From Fidelibacterota bacterium (GTDB lineage: Bacteria > Fidelibacterota > Marinisomatia > SCGC-AAA003-L08 > GCA-002704045), in the NCBI GenBank assembly GCA_002704045.1, contig PAFF01000023.1, forward strand, positions 1-14,907: a stretch of 14,907 nt of DNA, written 5' to 3'. A program made the translations under genes and the position numbers. Below, piece by piece: positions 1 to 7,119 of the stretch (the first letter of the stretch is position 1; every line of letters starts with the position of its first letter). The notes beneath the pieces are model-generated. The model worked only from the letters and a program-made list of their open reading frames with translations. It was not told the DNA's origin and made no database searches.

Positions 1-967
1 AGAATTAAAAGTTAATTTTTTTAGTTTTGAAAGAAGAAGTATGAATATTTATAAAGAATTTATTTCAATTATTAATCTTTATTCTATAATTAAAAAAGAA
101 AACCCAGATTTAATTTATACCACAACATTAAAATTATCTTTATACTTACTATTAATTAATTTTTTCTCCCAAAAAAAAATAATAAATAATTTCTCTGGAC
201 TTGGATATTTGTATGTAAATAATTCAATAAAAATTCAGCTTATAAGATTTTTTTTTGAGTTAATGTTGAAATTATTCTCAAATAAAAACTTTATATATAT
301 TTTTGAAAACAAAAGAGATTTAGATTATTTTGTAAATAAAAATATCTTAAAAAGCTCTAAATGCTTTTATACCAATGGTGTGGGTGTTGATATTCATAAG
401 TTTAAATTTTTGAAAAGAAAATTTACTGAAATTTTTAACGTCACAATGGTTTCTAGAATTGAGAAATCTAAAGGTGTATACGAGTATCTGGAAGTTGTTA
501 GGTCGTTAGAAAGTTCATCAAAATATAAATTCCATCTTATTGGTAAAATCCCAGAAAATGCAGATATTAAATTAATCAAATTATTAACAAAATGTAAAAA
601 TCAAAAAAATTTTCATTATAGTTCATGGACTGACAACATAGTTAACATCTATAATATTACGAATATTGCCGTATTAAGTTCGCATATGGAAGGTATGTCT
701 GTTTTTTTAATGGAAGCATTATCATGTGGATTGCCAATAGTTGCAACAAAAATTCCTAGTAATGAAGAAATAGTTCAAAATGATATTAATGGCTATCTGG
801 TCCCTTTATATTCACCACAAGAAATTATAATTAAATTAAATTTGATAACCGAAAATTTTGAAAAATACTCAAACATGTCTATTAATTCACGAAAAATATG
901 TGAAAAAAAGTTCGACGAAAAAATAATACTGGAAAAATTTAGGAAAATAATAGAACAAGAGTGTTGA
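1..967 (+). CDS. Family 4 glycosyltransferase (5' partial)
   Basis: Probable GT-B, family 4 glycosyltransferase that adds a sugar from a nucleotide donor to a lipid-linked polysaccharide intermediate at the cytoplasmic membrane face. The frame is open without a stop from base 2, and the codons before the first ATG (base 41) encode a peptide resembling the loop that precedes the Leu/Lys-rich helix and 'KxENPDLIYT' segment of this family. The gene therefore begins left of the window and the ATG at 41 is internal. Counting from base 41, a 'NGVGVD' turn lies at about residues 112-117, a 'SRIEKSKG' donor-domain start at 138-145, and the family E-x7-E motif is E217...E225 in 'EGMSVFLMEALSCG', followed by 'GLPIVAT' and 'NGYLVP'. 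The C-terminal donor domain is complete; most of the N-terminal Rossmann domain is missing. The next gene starts 1 base after the stop. Donor and acceptor cannot be read from the sequence; the pattern is closest to PglA/WbpJ-like enzymes. Confidence 0.88.
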   Translation, partial: ELKVNFFSFERRSMNIYKEFISIINLYSIIKKENPDLIYTTTLKLSLYLLLINFFSQKKIINNFSGLGYLYVNNSIKIQLIRFFFELMLKLFSNKNFIYIFENKRDLDYFVNKNILKSSKCFYTNGVGVDIHKFKFLKRKFTEIFNVTMVSRIEKSKGVYEYLEVVRSLESSSKYKFHLIGKIPENADIKLIKLLTKCKNQKNFHYSSWTDNIVNIYNITNIAVLSSHMEGMSVFLMEALSCGLPIVATKIPSNEEIVQNDINGYLVPLYSPQEIIIKLNLITENFEKYSNMSINSRKICEKKFDEKIILEKFRKIIEQEC

Positions 968-968
968 T

Positions 969-1343
969 ATGAAAAAATTTTATAAACCTAAGATTATAAG
1001 TAAAGATAAGAGAGGTATTTTTTATGATATTTGTAATGTGGATTTTAAAAATGTTTCAATTATAACTTCAAAAAAAAATACTATTAGATCAAATCATTAT
1101 CATCTTAAAGATTCTCATTATATTTATGTATTAGAAGGGAAGATGCAATATTATTATTCAAAAATAAATAAAATAAAAATTAAAACTAAGATACTTAATC
1201 CTGGAGATATAGTTTTTACACCACCTCTAGAAATTCATACTACTAAGTTTATACTAAATTCCAAAATTTTAGTTATTAGCATGTATAAAAGATCTAAAAA
1301 ATTTTATGAGTCTGATACAATTAGGTATGAACTTATTAAATGA
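969..1343 (+). CDS. Sugar-type cupin, WxcM/FdtA-like
   Basis: A 124-residue single-domain cupin. His43, His45 and His50 sit in 'SNHYHLKDSHY', followed by 'YVLEGK' at 53-58, the second cupin motif 'NPGDIVFTPP' at 77-86 and His90. This layout matches small cupins of sugar clusters (the WxcM/FdtA/QdtA superfamily, which includes NDP-4-keto-6-deoxyhexose 3,4-ketoisomerases) and the related small cupins that sit beside zinc-finger C-methyltransferases. It lies 1 base after the glycosyltransferase stop, and its TGA overlaps the ATG of the methyltransferase gene (ATGA), so the two are probably translationally coupled. From that context I infer that it isomerises or positions a keto-sugar nucleotide acted on by the methyltransferase. 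The exact reaction is not known, and a binding or regulatory role is possible. Confidence 0.72.
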   Translation: MKKFYKPKIISKDKRGIFYDICNVDFKNVSIITSKKNTIRSNHYHLKDSHYIYVLEGKMQYYYSKINKIKIKTKILNPGDIVFTPPLEIHTTKFILNSKILVISMYKRSKKFYESDTIRYELIK

Positions 1344-2587
1344 AACAATATATTAAAATTAATGAATGCAGATTATGTAAAAGTAATAATTTAAAAGAAA
1401 TTTTAAATTTGGGCAGATCGCCAATTGGAAATGATTTATTAAAAAAAAATGATTTAAAAAGAAAAATAAATAAATTTCCCTTAGCTGTTAACCAATGTAA
1501 AAAGTGCGGTCATCATCAATTAAGTGTTTCTATAAATAACTCAATTTTGTATAAAAAAAATTATACCTATCTAACAGGAACTTCAGAAGTTTTTAAAAAA
1601 TATTTGAAAAATTATTCAATACAAATTTGTGATAAACTTAATTTAAATAAGAATGATTTAGTAATTGATATAGGTTGTAATGATGGCACATTACTTGAAT
1701 ATTTTAAAAAATATAAAAAATGTAAAGTTCTAGGTATTGACCCATCAAAAAAGCCAACAGAATTAGCAAAATCAAGACAAATAAATGTTTTAAATGATTT
1801 TTTTACATTTCAATTATCAATGAAAATTAAAAAAAAGAAGCTATTTCCAAAATTAATTACATCTCATAATACTTTTGCCCATGTTGAAGATCTAAATGAT
1901 TTTTTTAGAGGGATAGATAATATCTGCTATAAAAATACTACAGTCGTTATAGAAATTGGATATTGGTTAAAAGTTGTTCAGAATAATTGGTACGATACTA
2001 TATATCATGAACATCATGACTTTCATTCCTTATATCCCCTTTTACAATTTTTTAAGAAGTATAGTTTTAATATAATTGATTTTAAAATCACAGAACCCCA
2101 AGGGGGTTCTCTTATGTTAATTTTAAAAAAAATGAATAATTTTAAAATTTATAAAAAAATAAAAAAACAAGTTGATATAGAAAAAAATATTGGTCTTTAT
2201 AAAATACCTTTTTATAAAAAAATTAAAAATAATTTACAAAAGAGCAAAGATAAAATTAATATATTATTAAATAATTATCACAAAAATAATAAAATTATAT
2301 GTGCTTATGGAAGCCCTACTAAATCAGTTACTCTTTTGTCATATATAAAATTAAATAAAAATATTATAAAAAATATTTATGAAGATAATATTTTAAAATG
2401 TAAACTTTATAACCCATATATGAAAATTCCTATTATACATTCTTCAAATATTCTTAATGATAATCCTGATGTTATTTTAATTTTGTCCTGGAATTTTGCC
2501 AAATCTATTATAAAAAAAGTTAAGAAAAAATATGACAAAAAAATCATTTTTGTTGTCCCTCTGCCAGAACCATATATTATTCAATAA
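1340..2587 (+). CDS. NDP-hexose C-methyltransferase-like SAM enzyme
   Basis: A 415-residue SAM-dependent methyltransferase with the three-part build of sugar C-methyltransferases such as TylC3. First comes an N-terminal zinc-binding region with Cys10/Cys13 and Cys53/Cys56. Second is a class I SAM fold with the glycine-rich motif 'VIDIGCNDGTLLE' at about 108-120 and an acidic follow-on 'GIDPS' at 132-136. Third is a C-terminal Rossmann-like domain with 'ICAYGSPTKSVTLL' near 320 and 'YNPYMKIPI' after it. The family motif 'YHEHHDFHSL' (222-231), which contains the catalytic-region His/Glu residues, and 'QGGSLM' (254-259) are present. Length is usual for the family. These enzymes add a methyl branch to a carbon of a 4-keto NDP-sugar. 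The gene overlaps the cupin by 4 bases and the PIG-L gene by 1 base. The sugar and the carbon methylated are not readable from sequence. Confidence 0.87.
   Translation: MKQYIKINECRLCKSNNLKEILNLGRSPIGNDLLKKNDLKRKINKFPLAVNQCKKCGHHQLSVSINNSILYKKNYTYLTGTSEVFKKYLKNYSIQICDKLNLNKNDLVIDIGCNDGTLLEYFKKYKKCKVLGIDPSKKPTELAKSRQINVLNDFFTFQLSMKIKKKKLFPKLITSHNTFAHVEDLNDFFRGIDNICYKNTTVVIEIGYWLKVVQNNWYDTIYHEHHDFHSLYPLLQFFKKYSFNIIDFKITEPQGGSLMLILKKMNNFKIYKKIKKQVDIEKNIGLYKIPFYKKIKNNLQKSKDKINILLNNYHKNNKIICAYGSPTKSVTLLSYIKLNKNIIKNIYEDNILKCKLYNPYMKIPIIHSSNILNDNPDVILILSWNFAKSIIKKVKKKYDKKIIFVVPLPEPYIIQ
2092..2110. repeat. GC-rich perfect inverted repeat inside the C-methyltransferase gene
   Basis: An 8-base perfect stem (2092-2099 with 2103-2110) with a 3-base loop. 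Four consecutive C:G pairs make it by far the strongest short hairpin I noticed in this AT-rich window. It lies in coding sequence over the conserved 'EPQGGS' motif, so codon constraint alone could explain it. It is not followed by a U-run, so it does not look like an intrinsic terminator. Confidence 0.6.
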
Positions 2588-3264
2588 TGAATTTATCAAA
2601 AAAGTATTTAATTATTGCCCCTCATCCTGATGATGAAATTTTAGGTTGTGGTGGAACTATAAATAAGATTATAAAAAACAAAGGTCAGGTTGCTGTTTTG
2701 ACAATATGCAATCATATGCCACCTTTATATAAAAAAAAAGATGGAATTAAAACCTTAGAAGAAATGAAAAAGGTACATAATTTGCTTGGGATAAAAAGAA
2801 GTACAAATTTAAAATTCCCTGCTTGTCTATTATTTAAAGAGCCACAATATCAATTAAATAATTTAATATTAAAAGAACTAAGCAGCTTTAAACCAGATTA
2901 TGTCTTTATTCCTTTTCCTGATAGACATCAAGATCATAAAATAACATTTGAATGCTCAATGGTGGCTACAAGACCAAAACAAAATCTTTCATTTGTTAAA
3001 GGAATTTTTGCATATGAGGTAATTAGTGAAACACACTGGAATAGCAATTATATTGAACCTAATTTTCAACCAGATTTTCATATTGATATTTCTAATGACC
3101 TTAAAATGAAACTTAAATGTTTGTCACTTTATAAAAGTCAAATTTCAAATAAAGTTCCTGAAAGATCTAAAGAAGCTATAGAGTCTTTAGCTAAATTTAG
3201 AGGATCTCAAAACGGTTTTAAAGCTGCTGAGTCTTACAAATTAATAAGATTTAGATTAGATTAA
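2587..3264 (+). CDS. PIG-L/LmbE family deacetylase
   Basis: A 225-residue zinc-dependent deacetylase of the PIG-L/LmbE family, which removes the acetyl group from N-acetylglucosamine-type sugars or related N-acyl substrates. The N-terminal motif 'APHPDDEILGCGG' at 11-23 carries the expected zinc ligands His13 and Asp16 and the catalytic-base position Asp15. The second half-site 'PDRHQDHKIT' at 111-120 gives His114 and His117. Length is normal for the family and no signal peptide is visible, so it should act in the cytoplasm on a nucleotide-linked or lipid-linked sugar. The A of its ATG is the last base of the preceding methyltransferase stop, which points to one transcript and a shared sugar pathway. 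Its 3' end overlaps the convergent oxidoreductase gene by 9 bases. Substrate unknown. Confidence 0.88.
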   Translation: MNLSKKYLIIAPHPDDEILGCGGTINKIIKNKGQVAVLTICNHMPPLYKKKDGIKTLEEMKKVHNLLGIKRSTNLKFPACLLFKEPQYQLNNLILKELSSFKPDYVFIPFPDRHQDHKITFECSMVATRPKQNLSFVKGIFAYEVISETHWNSNYIEPNFQPDFHIDISNDLKMKLKCLSLYKSQISNKVPERSKEAIESLAKFRGSQNGFKAAESYKLIRFRLD

Positions 3265-3271
3265 ATTCTTA
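3245..3271. terminator. Weak bidirectional hairpin at the convergent gene junction
   Basis: The arms at 3245-3253 and 3262-3271 pair over nine positions with one bulged base and an 8-base loop. Only one pair is G:C, so the predicted stem is weak. It straddles the 9-base overlap of the two convergent genes, where a shared terminator would be expected, and is flanked by A/T-rich runs. In such AT-rich DNA a stem of this quality can arise by chance. Confidence 0.2.
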
Positions 3272-4194
3272 AAATATTTTATCATTTTTGAAACTATTAA
3301 GCTTTCTTTTAAGAAATCCTTTTTATTCTTTTCTAATTTTAATTTGCCAAAACAATATTTAAACATATGATAAAAGTTGTCATTATTAGTATATTTCTTA
3401 TTATGTATCTGTTTATTTATAGAGTTAAAAATTTTTAATTTTACATATTCATCAGTTTTTTTTCCAAATATTTTTTCCGTAATAATTCTGTATCTTTTTG
3501 AATAAAAAATAAATTTATTTCTATAATTAAAATTATAGCCCCAAGATATTATAAATGTAATATTTTGTAATTTTATTTTTACTAAGACTCCTTGTTTGAA
3601 ATGAACTATTTTCTTTAAAATATTTTGTTTTATAATTTTATCATCATAATTAAATAAAAAATATAATAGAGAAATTGGATAACATCCAATCTCATATAAT
3701 TCACCACCTGTTAACAAAGCATTATTTCTATGATCAGATTTATTCAACTTAGGAATTGTATAACGACAAAAAACAACTCCTTTTGTGTTTTTCATTTTAT
3801 TTATTTTTATAAATTTTTTTAAATATAAAAATTTTGGATGATATACATACATATATGTTTCAACTAAAAATTTATTTTTTGATTTATACAAATCAATTAT
3901 TTTTTTTGTTGAGGAATATTTTTCAGTTAGTGTTTTTTCGCAAAAAATATATTTAACTGTATTGTTATTTGCTAATTCTTTTAGATATTTATAGTGTGTA
4001 GATATTGGTGTTGCAATATAGGCAAAATTTGGCAGAATGTTTTTATTTAATTTATCTAAATATCTATTTTTTATTTTTTTGCTTTTTGTTGTTTTGATAT
4101 CTCCTATGGATACATTTGAAAATTTTCTGAGTGCAGGATATATTTTTTTTTTGAAGTGGTTACCTAATCCATAAATAATGAAAATTTTATTCAT
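3256..4194 (-). CDS. Gfo/Idh/MocA family oxidoreductase
   Basis: A 312-residue NAD(P)-dependent sugar oxidoreductase of the Gfo/Idh/MocA family. The N-terminal Rossmann region starts at once ('FIIYGLGNHFKK', 5-16) with a reduced glycine motif. It is followed by 'YIATPISTHYKY' at 59-70 and 'CEKTLT' at 85-90, where the family usually has EKP (Lys87 is the conserved cofactor-side lysine). The C-terminal domain carries 'GGELYEIGCYPI' at 163-174, matching the canonical GGxLxDIGCYP substrate-site motif with Glu in place of Asp. The start codon overlaps the stop of the transferase gene upstream by 4 bases, so this is the last gene of a three-gene minus-strand operon. I infer that it reduces or oxidises the keto-sugar nucleotide made by the 4,6-dehydratase of the same operon. 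The changes in the glycine-rich and EKP motifs make cofactor preference uncertain. Confidence 0.82.
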   Translation of the reverse strand: MNKIFIIYGLGNHFKKKIYPALRKFSNVSIGDIKTTKSKKIKNRYLDKLNKNILPNFAYIATPISTHYKYLKELANNNTVKYIFCEKTLTEKYSSTKKIIDLYKSKNKFLVETYMYVYHPKFLYLKKFIKINKMKNTKGVVFCRYTIPKLNKSDHRNNALLTGGELYEIGCYPISLLYFLFNYDDKIIKQNILKKIVHFKQGVLVKIKLQNITFIISWGYNFNYRNKFIFYSKRYRIITEKIFGKKTDEYVKLKIFNSINKQIHNKKYTNNDNFYHMFKYCFGKLKLEKNKKDFLKESLIVSKMIKYFKNLI

Positions 4195-5186
4195 GCATAA
4201 TACTTAATTTTAATATAAAAAATTTGTAATGACAAAATTATAATTAAAAAGATTATAATAAAGTAAAAATTAATTAAATTAAATGATATTAATATTATTG
4301 ATGGAAGAATAAATATTAAATAATTTATTGTCATCCAAAATATACTTTTATTATGATTGAAATTATTTGCCAATATTTGATATGCATGATCCCTATGTCT
4401 AGATAGTAATTTTTTTTTTATTACTCTTTGAGCAAGTGTAAAGCCCGTGTCAAGAAGAACAGGCAAGAGTATAATTAACCATAGTTTTAATGCTTCACCG
4501 TGATACTGTATATAATCATAAAGTATGTTGATCAAAAACAAAACTGCAATTAATCTACTACCAACGTCACCTAGAAAAAGTTTTGCAGGTTCCTTATTGT
4601 AATATAAAAAAATTAAAAAAATCATTATAAAAAATAATTTTGTAATTTCTAAATTATCATAGTTTATATATCCGTAAAATAAGTTAAGCGTAAAGCAATA
4701 TATTGTGAAAACTGTAAGATAACCATCGCTGCCATCAGTAAAATTTATTAGATTAATAAACCAGATCGCACTAAGTATTATAAGAGGATAAAATAAATAA
4801 TATTTATCAATTTTTATAAAATCTTCTTCGTTATATAAAAAAAAAATAAATATTATAAAAATTGTTAACGCATCTATAATTAATTTATAAAACCACTTAT
4901 AATCATAAATATCATCTAGAAAACTAAAAATTGAAATCATAGGCAAGGCAAGTAAATATATTAAATAATAATCTTTAAAGTTATTGTACAAAAAACAAAA
5001 TTTTAAAAATAATAATATCATTACAAAAAAAATTATTCCTCCCCCTTTGGGTTTATCTGTTTTATGCGAGTCTTTTATTTTTGGCTTAGAAATAATATTT
5101 AACCTATGAGATAAATGAATATATTTTTTTAAAAAAAAATAATTTAGTAATCCAAAAAAAATAAATATAAATATATAAATTGACAT
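4191..5186 (-). CDS. WbpL/WecA-like undecaprenyl-phosphate sugar-1-phosphate transferase
   Basis: A 331-residue polytopic membrane protein of the MraY/WecA (PNPT) superfamily. It moves a HexNAc-1-phosphate from UDP-sugar to undecaprenyl phosphate, the first membrane step of polysaccharide repeat assembly. Most of the chain is hydrophobic, with about ten helices. The motifs appear in order: 'HKTDKPKGGG' at 41-50, the acidic pair Asp91-Asp92, 'NFTDGSDG' at 148-155 (usual NxxDGxDG), 'FLGDVGS' at 204-210 and the cytoplasmic loop 'RHRDHAYQ' at 263-270. The HRxHxYQ form of the last loop is typical of the WbpL/WbcO branch, which uses 6-deoxy-HexNAc donors such as FucNAc or QuiNAc, rather than WecA itself. 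This agrees with the 4,6-dehydratase gene 10 bases upstream in the same operon. All catalytic acidic residues are present. Confidence 0.9.
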   Translation of the reverse strand: MSIYIFIFIFFGLLNYFFLKKYIHLSHRLNIISKPKIKDSHKTDKPKGGGIIFFVMILLFLKFCFLYNNFKDYYLIYLLALPMISIFSFLDDIYDYKWFYKLIIDALTIFIIFIFFLYNEEDFIKIDKYYLFYPLIILSAIWFINLINFTDGSDGYLTVFTIYCFTLNLFYGYINYDNLEITKLFFIMIFLIFLYYNKEPAKLFLGDVGSRLIAVLFLINILYDYIQYHGEALKLWLIILLPVLLDTGFTLAQRVIKKKLLSRHRDHAYQILANNFNHNKSIFWMTINYLIFILPSIILISFNLINFYFIIIFLIIILSLQIFYIKIKYYA

Positions 5187-5196
5187 TAATTCAATT

Positions 5197-7065
5197 TTAA
5201 ATATCTCTAATGTTTGGAAAATTATTTTTTATAACTCTTTTTAACTCTGAACTATCTTTATCTATGCAATTTAAAATTATATCTAATTTTTCTTTAAAAT
5301 CATTTAAATCATATTTTTCATTTGATATAAAAATTCTTGTATGTTCTGTATGATCAAGATTTCCAACATGAACTATTTCAGATAATTTTTCTCCCGGCTC
5401 AAGTCCTTTATAAATAATCTTTACATCATTACTATTTTTATTTTCTGGATTTTCAATTTTTCTTCCCAGAAGATTAATCATTTTTTTTGCAATTTCTATT
5501 ATTTTTATTGGCTTCCCCATATCTAAAAAAAAGAGCTCATTTGATTTTCCAAGTTTAGATGCATATAATATTAATTCTACAGCTTCATCTTTTGTCATAA
5601 AATATCTTGTTACATCTGAATGAGAAACAGTAACGGGCCCTCCATTTAAAATTTGTTTTTTAAACAACGGTATAACTGAACCAGATGTACCTAATACATT
5701 TCCAAATCTAACTTTATTAATAATTATATTGCTATTACTATTTTTATAAATATCACAAAGTTTTTCAGATAATAATTTGGTTAGCCCCATAATATTACTT
5801 GGATTACTAGCCTTATCTGTTGAAACCAACATAAAGTTTTTAACATTATTATTTGTTGCACAATCTAATAAATTTTTAGTACCAATTAGATTATTATAAA
5901 AAAAATTAATAAAATTTTCACCTCCAAACACAACATGCTTATACGCTGAAGCATGATAAACTATATCAATTTGATCATTGTGAAAAATTTTATTTAATAA
6001 ATTAACTTTACAAATATCTAAGAGTTTATATGTTACATTTATATTTTTGAGGTTTAGGTCGTTAATTTTATTTTTAATTTCGTATAAATTATACTCAGAT
6101 ATATCAACAATAATTAATTTTTTTATGTTGAATTTTAGTAGTTGAAAACATAATTCACTTCCAATTGATCCACCGCCACCTGTTACTAATATTATTTTAT
6201 CTTTGAAGAACGCACTTATTATAGAATAATTTATAATTACTTTCTCTCTAGATAATAATAAATCTATATCAATGTCTTCAAATAATTTATTTTCAAAATT
6301 AATTTTGCTAGTTTGATTGAAATTTAAAAACTTAATTGTTGTATTAAAAGAAGACAGTTTATCAAGGATTTTACTTCTTTCATCAATATTTGATGGTAAA
6401 TCAACCACAATTATATACTTTAAATCAGCACTTTGAATTTCATTATATGAAGCTAGGTCTATTACTGGTATTTTTTTTATATAACTATTTATAAAAACTT
6501 TTGAGTCACTCAGAAAATATTTAATTTGTAAATTAAAATTATCTTCTAAAAAACTTGCAAGTTTAAGTAAGTTTTTTGAATATGAATATACAGCTATTGG
6601 GTATAAATCTTCATTAGTGAATAAGTTATCTAATATAGTTTGTATTGAAAATCTTGATAATAACAGAAAAAAAATTTGAACTAACAAAAAAATAATGGGT
6701 ATTGATCTTATTACATTAGTTGGTTCATTATTGGTACTAATTAGGAAATTGATGTTTCCAAAATAAATTATTAAAGTTAAAAAAATAGATCCAATTGTAG
6801 AACCAATTAATACAGGCTTAAAGATGCTTAAGCTGCCGTATCTATTAATAGATATATAGAAATTAGAAAAAAATAGAGCTGCTATACTTACTGGCGTAAC
6901 TAATATTACAAGAAGGATTAAAGTATATATATTTGATACAACTGTGTAATGATCAAGCTTTAGAAAAAAAGATAAAATTATTGATAAGGAAATTAATATA
7001 ATATCAATTAATATTAAGATTAATATTTTGTTTGACCTCGATAAATTATTAATTATTGTTTTCAT
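5197..7065 (-). CDS. PglF/WbpM-like NDP-HexNAc 4,6-dehydratase (CapD family)
   Basis: A membrane-anchored nucleotide-sugar dehydratase of about 622 residues, converting UDP-GlcNAc-type sugars to the 4-keto-6-deoxy form, the entry point to QuiNAc, FucNAc and bacillosamine-type sugars. Four hydrophobic helices fill roughly the first 140 residues, followed by a CoA-binding-like Rossmann domain and the extended-SDR catalytic domain. Visible catalytic-domain motifs are 'VTGGGGSIGSE' (cofactor loop, about 294-304), 'HASAYKHV' at 371-378, 'STDKA' at 415-419, and Met426...Lys430 in 'NIMGLTK', where the long PglF/WbpM class has Met instead of the SDR tyrosine. 'RFGNVLGT' and 'RYFMT' follow. I chose the ATG at 7065 because 'MKTIINNLSRSNKILIL' resembles the usual family N-terminus. 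Earlier in-frame ATGs at 7086 and 7080 are possible and add 7 or 5 residues. It is the first gene of the minus-strand operon. Confidence 0.9.
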   Translation of the reverse strand: MKTIINNLSRSNKILILILIDIILISLSIILSFFLKLDHYTVVSNIYTLILLVILVTPVSIAALFFSNFYISINRYGSLSIFKPVLIGSTIGSIFLTLIIYFGNINFLISTNNEPTNVIRSIPIIFLLVQIFFLLLSRFSIQTILDNLFTNEDLYPIAVYSYSKNLLKLASFLEDNFNLQIKYFLSDSKVFINSYIKKIPVIDLASYNEIQSADLKYIIVVDLPSNIDERSKILDKLSSFNTTIKFLNFNQTSKINFENKLFEDIDIDLLLSREKVIINYSIISAFFKDKIILVTGGGGSIGSELCFQLLKFNIKKLIIVDISEYNLYEIKNKINDLNLKNINVTYKLLDICKVNLLNKIFHNDQIDIVYHASAYKHVVFGGENFINFFYNNLIGTKNLLDCATNNNVKNFMLVSTDKASNPSNIMGLTKLLSEKLCDIYKNSNSNIIINKVRFGNVLGTSGSVIPLFKKQILNGGPVTVSHSDVTRYFMTKDEAVELILYASKLGKSNELFFLDMGKPIKIIEIAKKMINLLGRKIENPENKNSNDVKIIYKGLEPGEKLSEIVHVGNLDHTEHTRIFISNEKYDLNDFKEKLDIILNCIDKDSSELKRVIKNNFPNIRDI

Positions 7066-7090
7066 TAATAAATATATCATATACATTTTT

Positions 7091-7119
7091 TATTGTTAAT
7101 GGAGAGAGTTTTTTGTCAA
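7091..7119 (-). promoter_or_regulatory. Candidate sigma-70-type promoter of the minus-strand operon
   Basis: Read on the minus strand, 7119-7114 is a perfect TTGACA -35 box. A 16-base spacer leads to AACAAT at 7097-7092, a poor -10 (three of six matches). Transcription would begin around 7085, giving a leader of about 20 bases to the dehydratase ATG at 7065, or almost none to the ATG at 7086. The -35 box overlaps the TTG start codon of the divergent gene. The -35 match is seen directly; promoter function is inferred. Confidence 0.35.
7101..7106 (+). promoter_or_regulatory. Strong Shine-Dalgarno setting a TTG start for the LicD-like gene
   Basis: GGAGAG lies six bases before an in-frame TTG at 7113. 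It is the best-looking ribosome binding site I noticed in a window where most genes have none and rely on overlapping stop/start codons. It favours the TTG over the ATG at 7056 and removes the overlap with the dehydratase gene. Confidence 0.65.

Noticed and set aside
41..43. ATG at 41 as the true start of the first glycosyltransferase
   Set aside because: The frame is open to the window edge and the upstream codons encode family-like sequence; the N-terminal Rossmann domain would be far too short.
394..579. Minus-strand open frame of 61 codons
   Set aside because: It lies wholly inside the glycosyltransferase gene on the other strand and shows no recognisable motif.
4143..4846. T10 and A10 runs as terminators or frameshift sites
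   Set aside because: They lie inside intact genes, have no adjacent stem, and similar runs are everywhere in this AT-rich DNA.
5197..7065. Loss of the catalytic tyrosine in the dehydratase as a sign of inactivation
   Set aside because: Methionine at this position (Met426 with Lys430) is normal for the long PglF/WbpM class.
7056..7112. Extended N-terminus of the LicD-like protein from the ATG at 7056
   Set aside because: It would overlap the divergent dehydratase gene, adds residues unlike the family, and ignores the GGAGAG before the TTG at 7113.
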